This document shows positions 1-7,409 of a stretch of 12,769 nucleotides of DNA, one piece after another. The translations under genes were made by a program, and so were the position numbers. Origin of the DNA: Armatimonadota bacterium (GTDB lineage: Bacteria; Armatimonadota; Fimbriimonadia; Fimbriimonadales; ATM1). How positions within the stretch are numbered: the first letter of the stretch is position 1; each line of letters starts with the position of its first letter. The DNA lies in NCBI GenBank assembly GCA_013816225.1, contig JACDEQ010000036.1, forward strand, positions 1-12,769, written 5' to 3'. Below the pieces are notes generated by a model that did not search any database, was not told the origin of the DNA, and saw only the letters and a list, made by a program, of their open reading frames with translations.

Positions 1-421
1 AATCCGCGGGGGGTTCGCCGTCCATTCCCTTTGTGAGCGCCCCGATCGGCGCGACGAAGATGCCGCCCGCTTCGGGCGATGCGCTGCGGTCCAAGATGAA
101 GTCGATCAACGCCGGGTTATCGAGCGCAGGCTTCGTGTTGGGCATACAGCAGATCGTGGTGAATCCGCCTGCCGCCGCCGACTGCGTTCCCGAAATAATC
201 GTTTCTTTGTGCGCAAACCCCGGCTCTCGCAGGTGGGCGTGGAGGTCGACGAGCCCCGGGGTGATCCACATTCCAGTGCAGTCGTACCGCTCGTATGCGT
301 CCCTCTCGTCTACCTTTTCGCCGACCTCCTCGATCTGGTCGTCGACGATCGTCACCGACCCGACCATGTCGAGGTTCAGCGAGGGATCGATGATCCTGCC
401 GTTCTTGAGGACTATCTTCAT
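1..421 (-). CDS. pyrC: Dihydroorotase (PyrC), N-terminal part, runs off window
   Basis: This amidohydrolase interconverts carbamoyl-aspartate and dihydroorotate, the third step of de novo pyrimidine synthesis, in the cytoplasm. Only the first 140 codons are present; the rest lies beyond base 1. The visible part starts MKIVLKNGRIIDPS, the usual N-terminal beta-sandwich strand, and reaches the metal-binding signature GLVDLHAHLREPG with His61 and His63. It is followed by GFAHKETI and by CCMPNTKP, both typical of the class I dihydroorotases that sit beside pyrB. The ATG overlaps the pyrB stop by four bases (ATGA), so translation is probably coupled to pyrB. Whether the downstream catalytic residues are intact cannot be seen. 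Confidence 0.93.
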   Translation of the reverse strand, partial: MKIVLKNGRIIDPSLNLDMVGSVTIVDDQIEEVGEKVDERDAYERYDCTGMWITPGLVDLHAHLREPGFAHKETIISGTQSAAAGGFTTICCMPNTKPALDNPALIDFILDRSASPEAGGIFVAPIGALTKGMDGEPPAD

Positions 422-1359
422 GCCCTGGCGCTCACTTTCTTCCTGGCAGGGGCCTTCGCCACGCCGTTGAACGCGGCTTCGAGAACGGCCATCCTAACGA
501 AAACGCCGTTGGCGACCTGCTCGTTGATGACCGAGTGCTTGCCGTCCGCCGCGGCGTCGTCGAGCTCCAGCCCGCGGTTGACCGGCCCTGGGTGCATGAG
601 CAAGCAATCCGGCTTGGCGAATCTGAGCGCGAGGCTATTGATCTGATACATCGAAGCGTACTCGCCGATGCTCGACACCAGCCCGCTGCTCATTCGCTCG
701 CTCTGCAGCCGCAGGGCCATCACGACGTCGGCGTTTTCGATTCCCGAATAGAGGTCGTAATGAACGGAGGCGGGCAGGTGACCCGGGTACCGCGGCATCA
801 AGGTGCGCGGCCCGACGAAGCGAACCTCGGCGCCGAGCTTCGAAAGCAACCATAGATTGCTCCGCGCGACCCGGCTGTGCTGAATATCGCCCACGATCGC
901 AACTTGCAGGCCATCCAATTTGCCCTTGTGCTCGATGATCGTGAGCGCGTCGGCCAGCGCCTGGGTCGGATGCTCGTGCATGCCGTCTCCGGCATTGATC
1001 ACCGGCCCGCCGAAGAAGCGCGAAGCCACGTACGGCGCGCCGCTCGATTCATGCCGCATGACGAGGCCGTCGACCCCTTCATGCTTGAGCGTGAGCACCG
1101 TGTCCTTGAGCGATTCGCCTTTGCTCATGCTGGAGCCCATCACGCCGAATGATGTATGCGAAAAACCGAGCTTGCCAGCCGCTATTTCGAAGCTAACCCG
1201 GGTGCGCGTGCTGTTCTCGAAGAAGAGCATTCCGATGACCTTGCCGGGAAACTGCGGCAGTGGCTTGCCGGCAAGGGAGAGCTTCTTCAGCCTCGCCGAA
1301 CTGTCGAGAAGCCGCTGTATGTCGGCGGCGCTCAGTTCCCGGATGCTCAAGAGCTGCAA
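418..1359 (-). CDS. pyrB: Aspartate carbamoyltransferase catalytic chain
   Basis: It condenses carbamoyl phosphate with aspartate, the committed step of pyrimidine synthesis. At 313 aa it has the family's usual length. The carbamoyl-phosphate loop is FFENSTRTR (Ser50-Arg54). The neighbouring-subunit lysine loop is SKGESLKDT (Lys80). HPTQALAD is at 130-137 and the aspartate-domain motif LMHPGPVNRG near 254-263. The start is a TTG; it gives an N-terminus (MQLLSIRELS) that aligns with known PyrB proteins, and no ATG occurs in frame until residue 44. The first 13 bases overlap the end of pyrR and the last four overlap pyrC, so this is a tight operon. No regulatory pyrI is visible; adjacency to class I pyrC suggests a PyrB-PyrC type assembly, which is inference. 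Confidence 0.97.
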   Translation of the reverse strand: MQLLSIRELSAADIQRLLDSSARLKKLSLAGKPLPQFPGKVIGMLFFENSTRTRVSFEIAAGKLGFSHTSFGVMGSSMSKGESLKDTVLTLKHEGVDGLVMRHESSGAPYVASRFFGGPVINAGDGMHEHPTQALADALTIIEHKGKLDGLQVAIVGDIQHSRVARSNLWLLSKLGAEVRFVGPRTLMPRYPGHLPASVHYDLYSGIENADVVMALRLQSERMSSGLVSSIGEYASMYQINSLALRFAKPDCLLMHPGPVNRGLELDDAAADGKHSVINEQVANGVFVRMAVLEAAFNGVAKAPARKKVSARA

Positions 1360-1880
1360 CCGGCTTCCCCTTTCGTCACTCTGACTTCGTCCTCCACTCC
1401 CAATAGCACCTGGACGTACTCATCGTCGGCTACTTCCAGCTTCCTGCCGACGTAATTGGCCTCGATCGGGAGTTCTCTCCCGCCCCGATCGATCAAAACC
1501 GCCAATTGAATCCGCTCGGGCCTGCCGTGCCGCATCAACGCGTCCATCGCCGCGCGTACCGTCCGTCCTGTTTGCAGGACCTCGTCGACCAGGATAACCC
1601 TCTTTCCCGTTACCGCGAACGGGATTTCGCTCTGATCTTGGGCCTCGTCGCCATCGGCTCGGTCGTCGCGGAATGATCGGATATCGAGGCTGCCGCAGGG
1701 GATCGTCGTGCCTTCGATCTGCGTCATGACGAACGCCAGGCGTTTGGCAACGGGAAAGCCGCTGTTGAGTACTCCGACGACCACGAGGTTATCCGGCCCT
1801 TTATTGTTCTCGAGCACCTCGTGAGCCATGCGCCCAAGAGTTCGCTTGACGTCGCCGGCTTCGAGCCCGAGGGTCCCCAT
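1347..1880 (-). CDS. pyrR: PyrR, pyrimidine regulator / uracil phosphoribosyltransferase homologue
   Basis: PyrR proteins bind UMP and pyr mRNA to control pyrimidine operons, and many also make UMP from uracil and PRPP. The PRPP-binding loop VILVDEVLQTGRT is at about 95-107, followed by the conserved stretch AMDALMRHGRPERIQLAVL and then DRGGRELPI. The ATG at 1880 gives 177 aa and aligns with typical PyrR N-termini; an in-frame GTG at 1904 would add eight residues. The segment equivalent to GIKTRG of Bacillus PyrR (from memory) reads GVLNSG here, so the pyrophosphate loop differs. It is the first gene of the pyrR-pyrB-pyrC operon. There is no room upstream for an attenuator leader, because the divergent gene's ATG at 1915 is only 35 bp away. 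Confidence 0.93.
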   Translation of the reverse strand: MGTLGLEAGDVKRTLGRMAHEVLENNKGPDNLVVVGVLNSGFPVAKRLAFVMTQIEGTTIPCGSLDIRSFRDDRADGDEAQDQSEIPFAVTGKRVILVDEVLQTGRTVRAAMDALMRHGRPERIQLAVLIDRGGRELPIEANYVGRKLEVADDEYVQVLLGVEDEVRVTKGEAGCSS

Positions 1881-1889
1881 GGTACGCTC

Positions 1890-1895
1890 ATTATG
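1890..1895 (-). promoter_or_regulatory. Candidate -10 box for the pyrR operon
   Basis: On the minus strand the hexamer CATAAT lies nine bases before the pyrR ATG at 1880. If used, transcription would begin within two or three bases of the start codon. No convincing -35 was found. It sits in the short divergent gap with the membrane-protein gene. Confidence 0.35.
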
Positions 1896-1914
1896 GCAAG
1901 CCACCGTCTTGAAT

Positions 1915-2763
1915 ATGCAAGAAGCGACAACCTCCCCACGGCCCCTACTCGTTTTCCTTTCGACAGTCCTTCTTTACTTCATGCTCTATGTCGTAAACTC
2001 GGAGCTCGTCGTGCCCGATGGCTGGCTTGAGGCCGGCTCGGTTATTGCGGCAGTCGTATTCCTGGGCCTTCCGATTTTTGGAATCTACTTCGGGAGCAAG
2101 TTGAATTGGACTCCGTCCAAGGCCGCCGCCTTGTTCATCGGTTGTCTCGGCTTTCTGGCCCTGCCGTTCCTCGTCGCGAATTTTACTTACCCGACGACCA
2201 TTTTGTATGGTCTCATACAAATCGCTCGCCTTGGCTGGCCGTTTGCGCTTGGACTTTTGATAACGGGCTTGATCAAGGACAAGAACCTGCTGTTGCCAAT
2301 CGCCGTCGTCCTGGCCACGGTCGATATCCTGGCAGTATTCGCCCCGGTCGGCACCGTCAAACAGGGTTTGCAGAGCGAAACCATACGTCCCGTGTTCGAT
2401 GCGCTGGCGATCCAGGTTCCCGACGCCGGATCGAGCCTACCGCAAGCCCAGCTGGGTCCTGCCGACCCCCTGTTCTTGGGCATGTTCTTTTATGCGACGC
2501 ACAAGTTCAAAATGCGTGAGCGCGCGACCTTCCTGTTGGTCTTACCCGCCTTAATCCTGTATCTCGTTGTTGTCCTGGCTCTCGGACATCGATCGCTCTT
2601 CGGTATTTCCCTCGGAGCCTTGCCGGCGCTCGTACCGATGGGGATTGCGGTCATAGTGGCCAACTTCCGAGAGTTCGATCCAAGCAAGGACGAGAAGTTG
2701 ATGATCGCAGTAGTTTCGGCGCTCTGCGCTGCGGTGCTGGTCTACGCGGCGATTATTTGGTGA
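1915..2763 (+). CDS. Polytopic membrane protein, presenilin/SPP-like aspartyl protease candidate
   Basis: A 282-aa inner-membrane protein with about nine hydrophobic segments (near 11-29, 38-60, 69-89, 93-118, 125-144, 177-197, 204-223, 228-250, 262-281). Three motifs resemble the A22 GxGD intramembrane proteases: VDILAVF with Asp137 in one helix, LGPADPLFLGMFF with Asp184 in the next, and LGALPALVP with a PAL at 237-239. The Asp-Asp distance (47) and Asp-PAL distance (53) nearly equal those I recall for human signal peptide peptidase (46 and 52). The GxGD motif is imperfect, reading GPAD, and there is an extra C-terminal helix. The start is the ATG at 1915, since earlier in-frame codons read back into pyrR; no Shine-Dalgarno is clear. 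It overlaps the convergent gene by 11 bp. The CDS is well supported; the protease role is inference from motifs. Confidence 0.75.
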   Translation: MQEATTSPRPLLVFLSTVLLYFMLYVVNSELVVPDGWLEAGSVIAAVVFLGLPIFGIYFGSKLNWTPSKAAALFIGCLGFLALPFLVANFTYPTTILYGLIQIARLGWPFALGLLITGLIKDKNLLLPIAVVLATVDILAVFAPVGTVKQGLQSETIRPVFDALAIQVPDAGSSLPQAQLGPADPLFLGMFFYATHKFKMRERATFLLVLPALILYLVVVLALGHRSLFGISLGALPALVPMGIAVIVANFREFDPSKDEKLMIAVVSALCAAVLVYAAIIW

Positions 2764-4750
2764 CTTGAGATCTAAGTAGGGCCAGGAGGTCGGCGCCGGA
2801 TGCGAGCGTAAGCTTGCCTCCGGATTCGATGTACGTTCCGTCCGCTAGACTTCGGGTCGGCGGCACGGGGCAACACATGTAACGATATCGCCGTGCCAGG
2901 CGCGTCGCCACTGCCGTTGCGTCCGGCCCCCTGACGACGATGGCCTTGTCGTAAATCCGGCCGATTGCGCGGACACAGCCGGCGGGTGGCAGGTCCATCC
3001 GGTCGAGCGTGCCATGCACAGCCGACATCGCATCGACCGCCAAGTGACGGAAACCGGCATCTCCGGTTATGGTGGCAAGGTCCATGTGGTTCCTGGCAGC
3101 CAGCGCGCAAATGCTCTCGGTATAGTCGTCGGCAATCTGGATGACGGGCAGCGAGAACTTCGCAAAGTAAAGCTGCGAGTCGAGAAACGAAACGTAGGCC
3201 CCGCTCGGATGTGCGAACAATTCCGCAAACCTGCCCATGATTCGGATCGCGTCCTGCAAGGCGGCGGCATTCCCGGTCGCGAGGTAGTTTTCGATGGCAG
3301 CCCGCGCCACCCAGACGTAATCCCCCGCATAGCCGGTGGTTCGCCCAAGTTCCTTATCGGCGTGCAAGACGTCGCCGAACGTCTGCGTATACTTCGAAAT
3401 GATGGCAGCGTACGCGACTTTCGCGGCGGCCGAGGCTCGAGCGTCATCGGCTTGCCTCGCATACTCGAAAAGGCCCGCGATGACCTGGCCGTTCACGTCG
3501 GCGTAGATGGACTTGTCGGTGTCCGGCTGCTTTCTATCCTTCCTCTTTCTCTGCAGCTTCTGCGCCTGTGCAGCCCGCTCGGCGCGGGCGGGTGACACCG
3601 CGTCGATCCAATTAGCTGCGCGCTCAAGGGCGAGGAATCCGCGCGACCCGCCGTCCTGCACTAGCCGGAAGCCATCGAAGTCGGCGATGTCTTCCGCGGT
3701 CCATTCATAGAATTCGCCCGTCCCTTCCTCGCCTGTTTCCGTTCCCACGCCGGTAAAGAACAGCCCGGTCGCCGGGTCTTGCATCGTCATTACCCACGAG
3801 GCGGTTTGCTTCGCCGTGGACGTAAAAAGGTCCGCGCCGACCAACCGGCTCGCCCGAGCGTAAAGTCCGGCGAGAAGCGCATTGGTACCGGTTGATTTGG
3901 ACGCTGTCGGCAGCAGCCAATTCGGCTGCGCAGTTTGGAAGAAGAAGCCTCCGCCAACGTGATCGTAGCAAGGAGACTCAATCATTTCGAGGAGCCAAAG
4001 GCTACTCAATGTCGTCAGGCCGATCTTCCCCGATTCCAGCAACATCGCGGGCTGCGTCGCACTCACCGGCAGGGGCGATCGGGCCAGGCGGCGGTTCGAA
4101 AGCGCCTGCTGCCAACGATCCCTTAGCAGTGGCGCCGCATCGGGATCGAGCTTCGCCCCCTCCACGGCCGAAGCTTTTAATCTTGTGCTTTCGGCTAGGT
4201 GGACACGCGTTCCGAGTTTCGAAGCACCCTGGTAACGATCCCGTGCGACAGCTTCGAGTCGTTCCTGGAGTGAATCGATCCTTATCGGGCAGTATTCGAG
4301 GATGCGACCTTCCGGGTCGAGAACAACGATGAGCGCTCCGCCCGCCTCATAGAGAGCAGAGCTGTTGATGCCGACGGCATCTACGAGCCACGGGGTCTCG
4401 AAGGCATCGCATTTGACCGACACGAAGTGATTGTTCATCAGCCGGACGAAATCCTCGCTTTCCAAAAAGTTGGTCTGAAGGATTCGTGAGGCGCCGGACA
4501 GAGTGCTGCCGATATCCAGGAGGATCAGTTTGCGGCTGCGCCGGGCAAGCTCGAATGCTTCCTCCGAAAACGCATACCAATCGACTTTCTGGCGTAGGCC
4601 ATGGCGTACATAGGTTCCATATTCGAACCTCAGCCGGTTAGGCTGCCGTTCGGGAAGATACAGGGACGCGAGTTTGAGGCCGAATGCCGCCGCGAAAAGG
4701 CCAACGAGCGCATACGTGACAACCGCATACCGAGGTGAGCGTAGCTGCAT
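2753..4750 (-). CDS. Membrane-anchored YyaL/DUF255-like protein lacking the CxxC
   Basis: A 665-aa protein with one N-terminal transmembrane anchor (about 9-31), a thioredoxin-like domain (about 56-175) and an (alpha/alpha)6-barrel-like region from about 240 onward. VDWYAFSEEAF, the LESEDFVRLMNNHFVSVKCD stretch and FLVL-like strand IVVLDPEGRI match the DUF255/SSP411 thioredoxin domain. CYDHVGGGF, WLLP and GTGEFYEWTAEDI match the barrel of YyaL-type proteins. Where the family has a Cys-x-x-Cys after the first strand (about STCHWC), this protein has GSTLSGASRI at 81-90, so redox activity is unlikely. The family's biochemical role is poorly known; this copy may be a binding or structural variant. 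The ATG at 4750 is divergent from gatC, and the stop overlaps the neighbouring membrane-protein gene. Confidence 0.85.
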   Translation of the reverse strand: MQLRSPRYAVVTYALVGLFAAAFGLKLASLYLPERQPNRLRFEYGTYVRHGLRQKVDWYAFSEEAFELARRSRKLILLDIGSTLSGASRILQTNFLESEDFVRLMNNHFVSVKCDAFETPWLVDAVGINSSALYEAGGALIVVLDPEGRILEYCPIRIDSLQERLEAVARDRYQGASKLGTRVHLAESTRLKASAVEGAKLDPDAAPLLRDRWQQALSNRRLARSPLPVSATQPAMLLESGKIGLTTLSSLWLLEMIESPCYDHVGGGFFFQTAQPNWLLPTASKSTGTNALLAGLYARASRLVGADLFTSTAKQTASWVMTMQDPATGLFFTGVGTETGEEGTGEFYEWTAEDIADFDGFRLVQDGGSRGFLALERAANWIDAVSPARAERAAQAQKLQRKRKDRKQPDTDKSIYADVNGQVIAGLFEYARQADDARASAAAKVAYAAIISKYTQTFGDVLHADKELGRTTGYAGDYVWVARAAIENYLATGNAAALQDAIRIMGRFAELFAHPSGAYVSFLDSQLYFAKFSLPVIQIADDYTESICALAARNHMDLATITGDAGFRHLAVDAMSAVHGTLDRMDLPPAGCVRAIGRIYDKAIVVRGPDATAVATRLARRYRYMCCPVPPTRSLADGTYIESGGKLTLASGADLLALLRSQVTK

Positions 4751-4761
4751 CGGCAGGCAAG

Positions 4762-4767
4762 ATTATG
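4762..4767 (-). promoter_or_regulatory. Candidate -10 box for the YyaL-like gene
   Basis: CATAAT on the minus strand ends 11 bases before the ATG at 4750. Exactly 17 bases separate it from the plus-strand TAAAAT hexamer of gatC, so the two divergent promoters would overlap and RNA polymerase could occupy only one at a time. No good -35 is visible. Confidence 0.35.
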
Positions 4768-4784
4768 CCCGAAGCCGGGTGTGC

Positions 4785-4790
4785 TAAAAT
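4785..4790 (+). promoter_or_regulatory. Candidate extended -10 box for gatC-gatA
   Basis: TAAAAT preceded by TG-C makes an extended -10 (TGCTAAAAT, 4782-4790). It ends 10 bases before the gatC ATG, so the mRNA would start about three or four bases before the start codon. There is no Shine-Dalgarno in that stretch. Confidence 0.45.
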
Positions 4791-4800
4791 CCGCGCCTAT

Positions 4801-5088
4801 ATGGCGATTACGCGAGATGACCTAGCGCACTTGGCGAATTTGGCACGCCTTCAGCTCTCCGATGAGGAGTTCGACGCCATGCAGTCCGACCTCAACCGCG
4901 TCCTCGAACATTTCGAGCGCCTGCAGGCTTTGAACCTCTCGGGGCTCGAACTGACTCCACATTCCGTCGACTTGCACAGCATCTGGCGCGAAGATATCCA
5001 CGTACGCGGGCTCGATCGGTACGACGTCCTCGCCGGAGCGCCGGAGGTCCAGTCCGGCCTTTTCCTGGTTCCGACTATCATCGAGTAA
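4801..5088 (+). CDS. gatC: Asp/Glu-tRNA amidotransferase subunit C
   Basis: GatC is the small clamp subunit of the GatCAB complex, which amidates misacylated Glu-tRNA(Gln) or Asp-tRNA(Asn); it wraps around GatA and contacts GatB. The 95-aa product has the family pattern: ITRDDLAHLANLARLQLSDEE at the N-terminus, a helical middle (LNRVLEHFERLQALNLSGLE), and a C-terminal R-x-D segment ending LAGAPEVQSGLFLVPTIIE. The ATG at 4801 is preferred over one at 4735 because the shorter protein begins exactly at the conserved helix. The stop and the gatA ATG share one base (TAATG), so the two are translationally coupled. Confidence 0.96.
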   Translation: MAITRDDLAHLANLARLQLSDEEFDAMQSDLNRVLEHFERLQALNLSGLELTPHSVDLHSIWREDIHVRGLDRYDVLAGAPEVQSGLFLVPTIIE

Positions 5089-6533
5089 TGGAACTCTGGG
5101 AACTGTCGGCCGCAGAGATGCGGCGCAGGCTCGACTCACGAGACATCTTCGCCGGGGAGTTGGCCGAGGCACATCTCGACCGTATCCGAGCTGTCGATCC
5201 CAAGATAAACGCTTTCATCACCGTCACGGAGGAGCGCGCAACCAGCGACGCGGCGGCCGCTCAAAAACGGATCGACCAAGGTTCGGCTTCCGCGCTGACC
5301 GGGATCCCCGTGGCTTTGAAAGACAACATGGTCACCCTCGGAATAAAGACGACCTGCGCTTCGAGGATGCTCGAGAACTATGTGCCACCCTATTCGGGAA
5401 CGGTCGAACAGCGAATTGCCGCAACGGGCGCCGTTCTCCTCGGGAAAACAAACATGGATGAGTTCGCCATGGGCACGAGCACCGAGTTCAGCGCGTTCTT
5501 TCCCTCTCGCAATCCATACGATTTGGAGCGGGTGCCGGGAGGAAGCAGCGGCGGGAGCGCTGCCGCCGTGGCTGCGAACATGACGCCGATTTCGTTCGGT
5601 TCGGATACGGGGGGCAGCGTACGCCAGCCTGCGTCTCTCTGCGGGGTCGTCGGCTTCAAACCGACTTATGGCCGCGTGAGCCGGTATGGATTGGTTGCCT
5701 TCAGCTCGTCTCTCGACCAAATCGGCCCGTTCGCGCGAACCGTGCAAGACGCGATGGATGCATTCGAGGCCACGATGGGACCCGACGGCATGGACTCCAC
5801 GTGTGTCGACGCACCCTACGCCGCCGCCGCCGCCCGCAGGCCGAGCATGAAGGGCCGCCGGCTGGGAGTTCCCAAAGAGCTTCTTTCGGACGAAGTCTCC
5901 GCTCCCGTTCGCGAGTGCGTTGAGCAGGCCATCGAGAAGCTCACCGCCGAAGGCGCCGAGATCGAAGAGTTTTCCGCCTCGATGATCGAGCATGGTGTCT
6001 CAACCTACTACATCATCGCCCCTGCTGAGGCGAGCAGCAACCTTGCTCGATTCGACGGCGTCCGCTACGGCCTGCGGGTGCCCGACGGTTCGCACGTCGA
6101 TATGATGAAAGCAACTCGCGCCCGGTTCGGACGTGAGGTCAAGGAGCGCATCATTATCGGGACCCACGTTCTATCGTCCGGCTACTACGAGGCGTACTAC
6201 GCGAAGGCGCATCAGGCTAGGACGCTGATGAAAAGCCAGTTCCAAGAGGCGTTCCAAAAGTTCGACGCCATCGTTTCCCCGACCAGCCCCACCACAGCCT
6301 TCAAAATCGGGGAACTGACCGGCGACCCGATTATGCTAAAGCTGCTGGACTATTGCACTATTCCTGCGAACATTGGCGGCTTCCCCGCGATCAGCCTTAA
6401 CAGCGGATATTTCGAGGGACTGCCCATCGGGATTCAGTTTGTTTGCGACAGCTTCGACGAAGAGGGACTATTCAGCTTGGCACTCGCGGCCGAGGCGATC
6501 CTCGATTCACCAAAGGCAAGCCTAGCCGTGTAA
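5088..6533 (+). CDS. gatA: Asp/Glu-tRNA amidotransferase subunit A
   Basis: GatA is the glutaminase of GatCAB and supplies ammonia to GatB through a tunnel. At 481 aa it is full length. The amidase-signature triad is visible as Lys78 (PVALKDN), Ser153 (PGGSSGGSAAAVAA) and Ser177 (GSDTGGSVRQPA), with spacings that match the recalled Staphylococcus enzyme. GVVGFKPTYGRVSRYGL follows, as do the late conserved segments CTIPANIGGFPAISL and LPIGIQFV. It follows gatC with a one-base overlap. gatB, often the next gene, is not present; a hairpin ends the unit and the next gene is on the other strand. Confidence 0.98.
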   Translation: MELWELSAAEMRRRLDSRDIFAGELAEAHLDRIRAVDPKINAFITVTEERATSDAAAAQKRIDQGSASALTGIPVALKDNMVTLGIKTTCASRMLENYVPPYSGTVEQRIAATGAVLLGKTNMDEFAMGTSTEFSAFFPSRNPYDLERVPGGSSGGSAAAVAANMTPISFGSDTGGSVRQPASLCGVVGFKPTYGRVSRYGLVAFSSSLDQIGPFARTVQDAMDAFEATMGPDGMDSTCVDAPYAAAAARRPSMKGRRLGVPKELLSDEVSAPVRECVEQAIEKLTAEGAEIEEFSASMIEHGVSTYYIIAPAEASSNLARFDGVRYGLRVPDGSHVDMMKATRARFGREVKERIIIGTHVLSSGYYEAYYAKAHQARTLMKSQFQEAFQKFDAIVSPTSPTTAFKIGELTGDPIMLKLLDYCTIPANIGGFPAISLNSGYFEGLPIGIQFVCDSFDEEGLFSLALAAEAILDSPKASLAV

Positions 6534-6537
6534 GAAC

Positions 6538-6571
6538 GTCGGAGGGCGACCCTTAGCAATCGCCCTTCGAC
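6538..6571. terminator. Intergenic hairpin between gatA and the PEP-CTERM gene
   Basis: Two 12-base arms (6538-6549 and 6560-6571) pair fully with one G-T wobble around a 10-base loop. The hairpin lies five bases after the gatA stop and 13 bases beyond the end of the convergent gene, as expected of a shared terminator. It has no U-tract on either strand, so it may act only as an mRNA 3' stabiliser. Confidence 0.55.
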
Positions 6572-6584
6572 TCACTATTGCCTG

Positions 6585-7364
6585 CTATCTCTTCCGGCGT
6601 GACCGCCCGGCGAGCAATGCAATTCCGGCGCCGAGCGCCCACAAGGTTGCGGGCTCCGGAACCGGATTCGAGGCCATGCCCAGCCAGAACTGATCACCGG
6701 TGTCGCCGGTGAGCGTCGCTTCGCCCGTCGAGTCGTTGATCGTGTAGACGGACCCGTCTCCATCCAGGGCATACAGCACTCCATCATTACCGTAATCCAT
6801 GGCCGCCATGATCGAACCGCCCATGTTCCCCACGAAGGTCGTGACGCCGCCCGGGTAGGTAACGCCGTAAAGGCTGTTCGGCCCAGGGAGATCGCACCGA
6901 GCCATTATGGTGTCGGCATCCTTTACTGCCATTGTTCGCACCGCACCCGTCTCGGCATCGAACGTAGAAACGAGGGTGGGTGTTCCATTCGACGTGTCGA
7001 TCGAATACACGTTTGGAGTGCCCCCGAAGTCAGTCGCAAGCATGTCCGACCCGTTGAAGTCCATACCTTCGATGTTTCCAAGGCCTGTTGAACCAACGAA
7101 AGTAGCGAATGCCGTCGTCGTGTCCAAGCTATAGATGTCGCCGCCACCATCTGCTCCAAACAGCTCACCGCCCGGCGAGAGCGCCAGTGACTCCAGGAAT
7201 ACGCCGTGTGACCCGATCGTCGTTGCCCCGCCCGTGGTCAGATTGACGGAATAAAGCGTGCCGGTCGTGTCTGTCGCGTATGCGAATTCGTCGGCCCAAG
7301 CCGCGGGCGCAAACGCCGCGAGCGCGACTGCCGCGCACGTAAATGTTCGATTTCCTCTTTTCAT
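6585..7364 (-). CDS. PEP-CTERM sorted, propeller-like secreted protein
   Basis: A 259-aa exported protein. The N-terminus is a Sec signal peptide (MKRGNRTFTC, then a hydrophobic stretch, predicted cut after AWA at residue 24). The body is made of degenerate blades of about 40 residues, such as TGTLYSVNLTTGGATTIG, GDIYSLDTTTAFATFVG, NVYSIDTSNGTPTLV and GSVYTINDSTGEATLTG, suggesting a beta-propeller. The C-terminus is a classic PEP-CTERM tail: VPEP (235-238), a hydrophobic helix, then RSRRKR. Exosortase would be expected to cut and anchor it at the cell surface; none is in this window. The ATG at 7364 is chosen over the one at 7382 because AGGAGG lies directly before it. The ligand is unknown. 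Confidence 0.9.
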   Translation of the reverse strand: MKRGNRTFTCAAVALAAFAPAAWADEFAYATDTTGTLYSVNLTTGGATTIGSHGVFLESLALSPGGELFGADGGGDIYSLDTTTAFATFVGSTGLGNIEGMDFNGSDMLATDFGGTPNVYSIDTSNGTPTLVSTFDAETGAVRTMAVKDADTIMARCDLPGPNSLYGVTYPGGVTTFVGNMGGSIMAAMDYGNDGVLYALDGDGSVYTINDSTGEATLTGDTGDQFWLGMASNPVPEPATLWALGAGIALLAGRSRRKR

Positions 7365-7368
7365 GTTT

Positions 7369-7374
7369 CCTCCT
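7369..7374 (-). promoter_or_regulatory. Ribosome binding site deciding the PEP-CTERM start
   Basis: A perfect AGGAGG on the minus strand sits four bases before the ATG at 7364. The in-frame ATG at 7382 lies upstream of it and lacks such a site. It contrasts with the leader-poor starts of the housekeeping genes in this window. Confidence 0.85.
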
Positions 7375-7409
7375 ATGTGCAAGCGCCGGTCGCCCGGTGC
7401 AACCAGGTC

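Noticed and set aside
3014..3595. 193-codon open frame on the plus strand inside the YyaL-like gene
   Set aside because: Antisense shadow of a recognisable protein; Arg- and Gly-rich without motifs.
5136..5993. Long 285-codon open frame antisense to gatA
   Set aside because: It lies wholly within the certain gatA gene, shows no motifs, and long antisense frames are expected in high-GC DNA.
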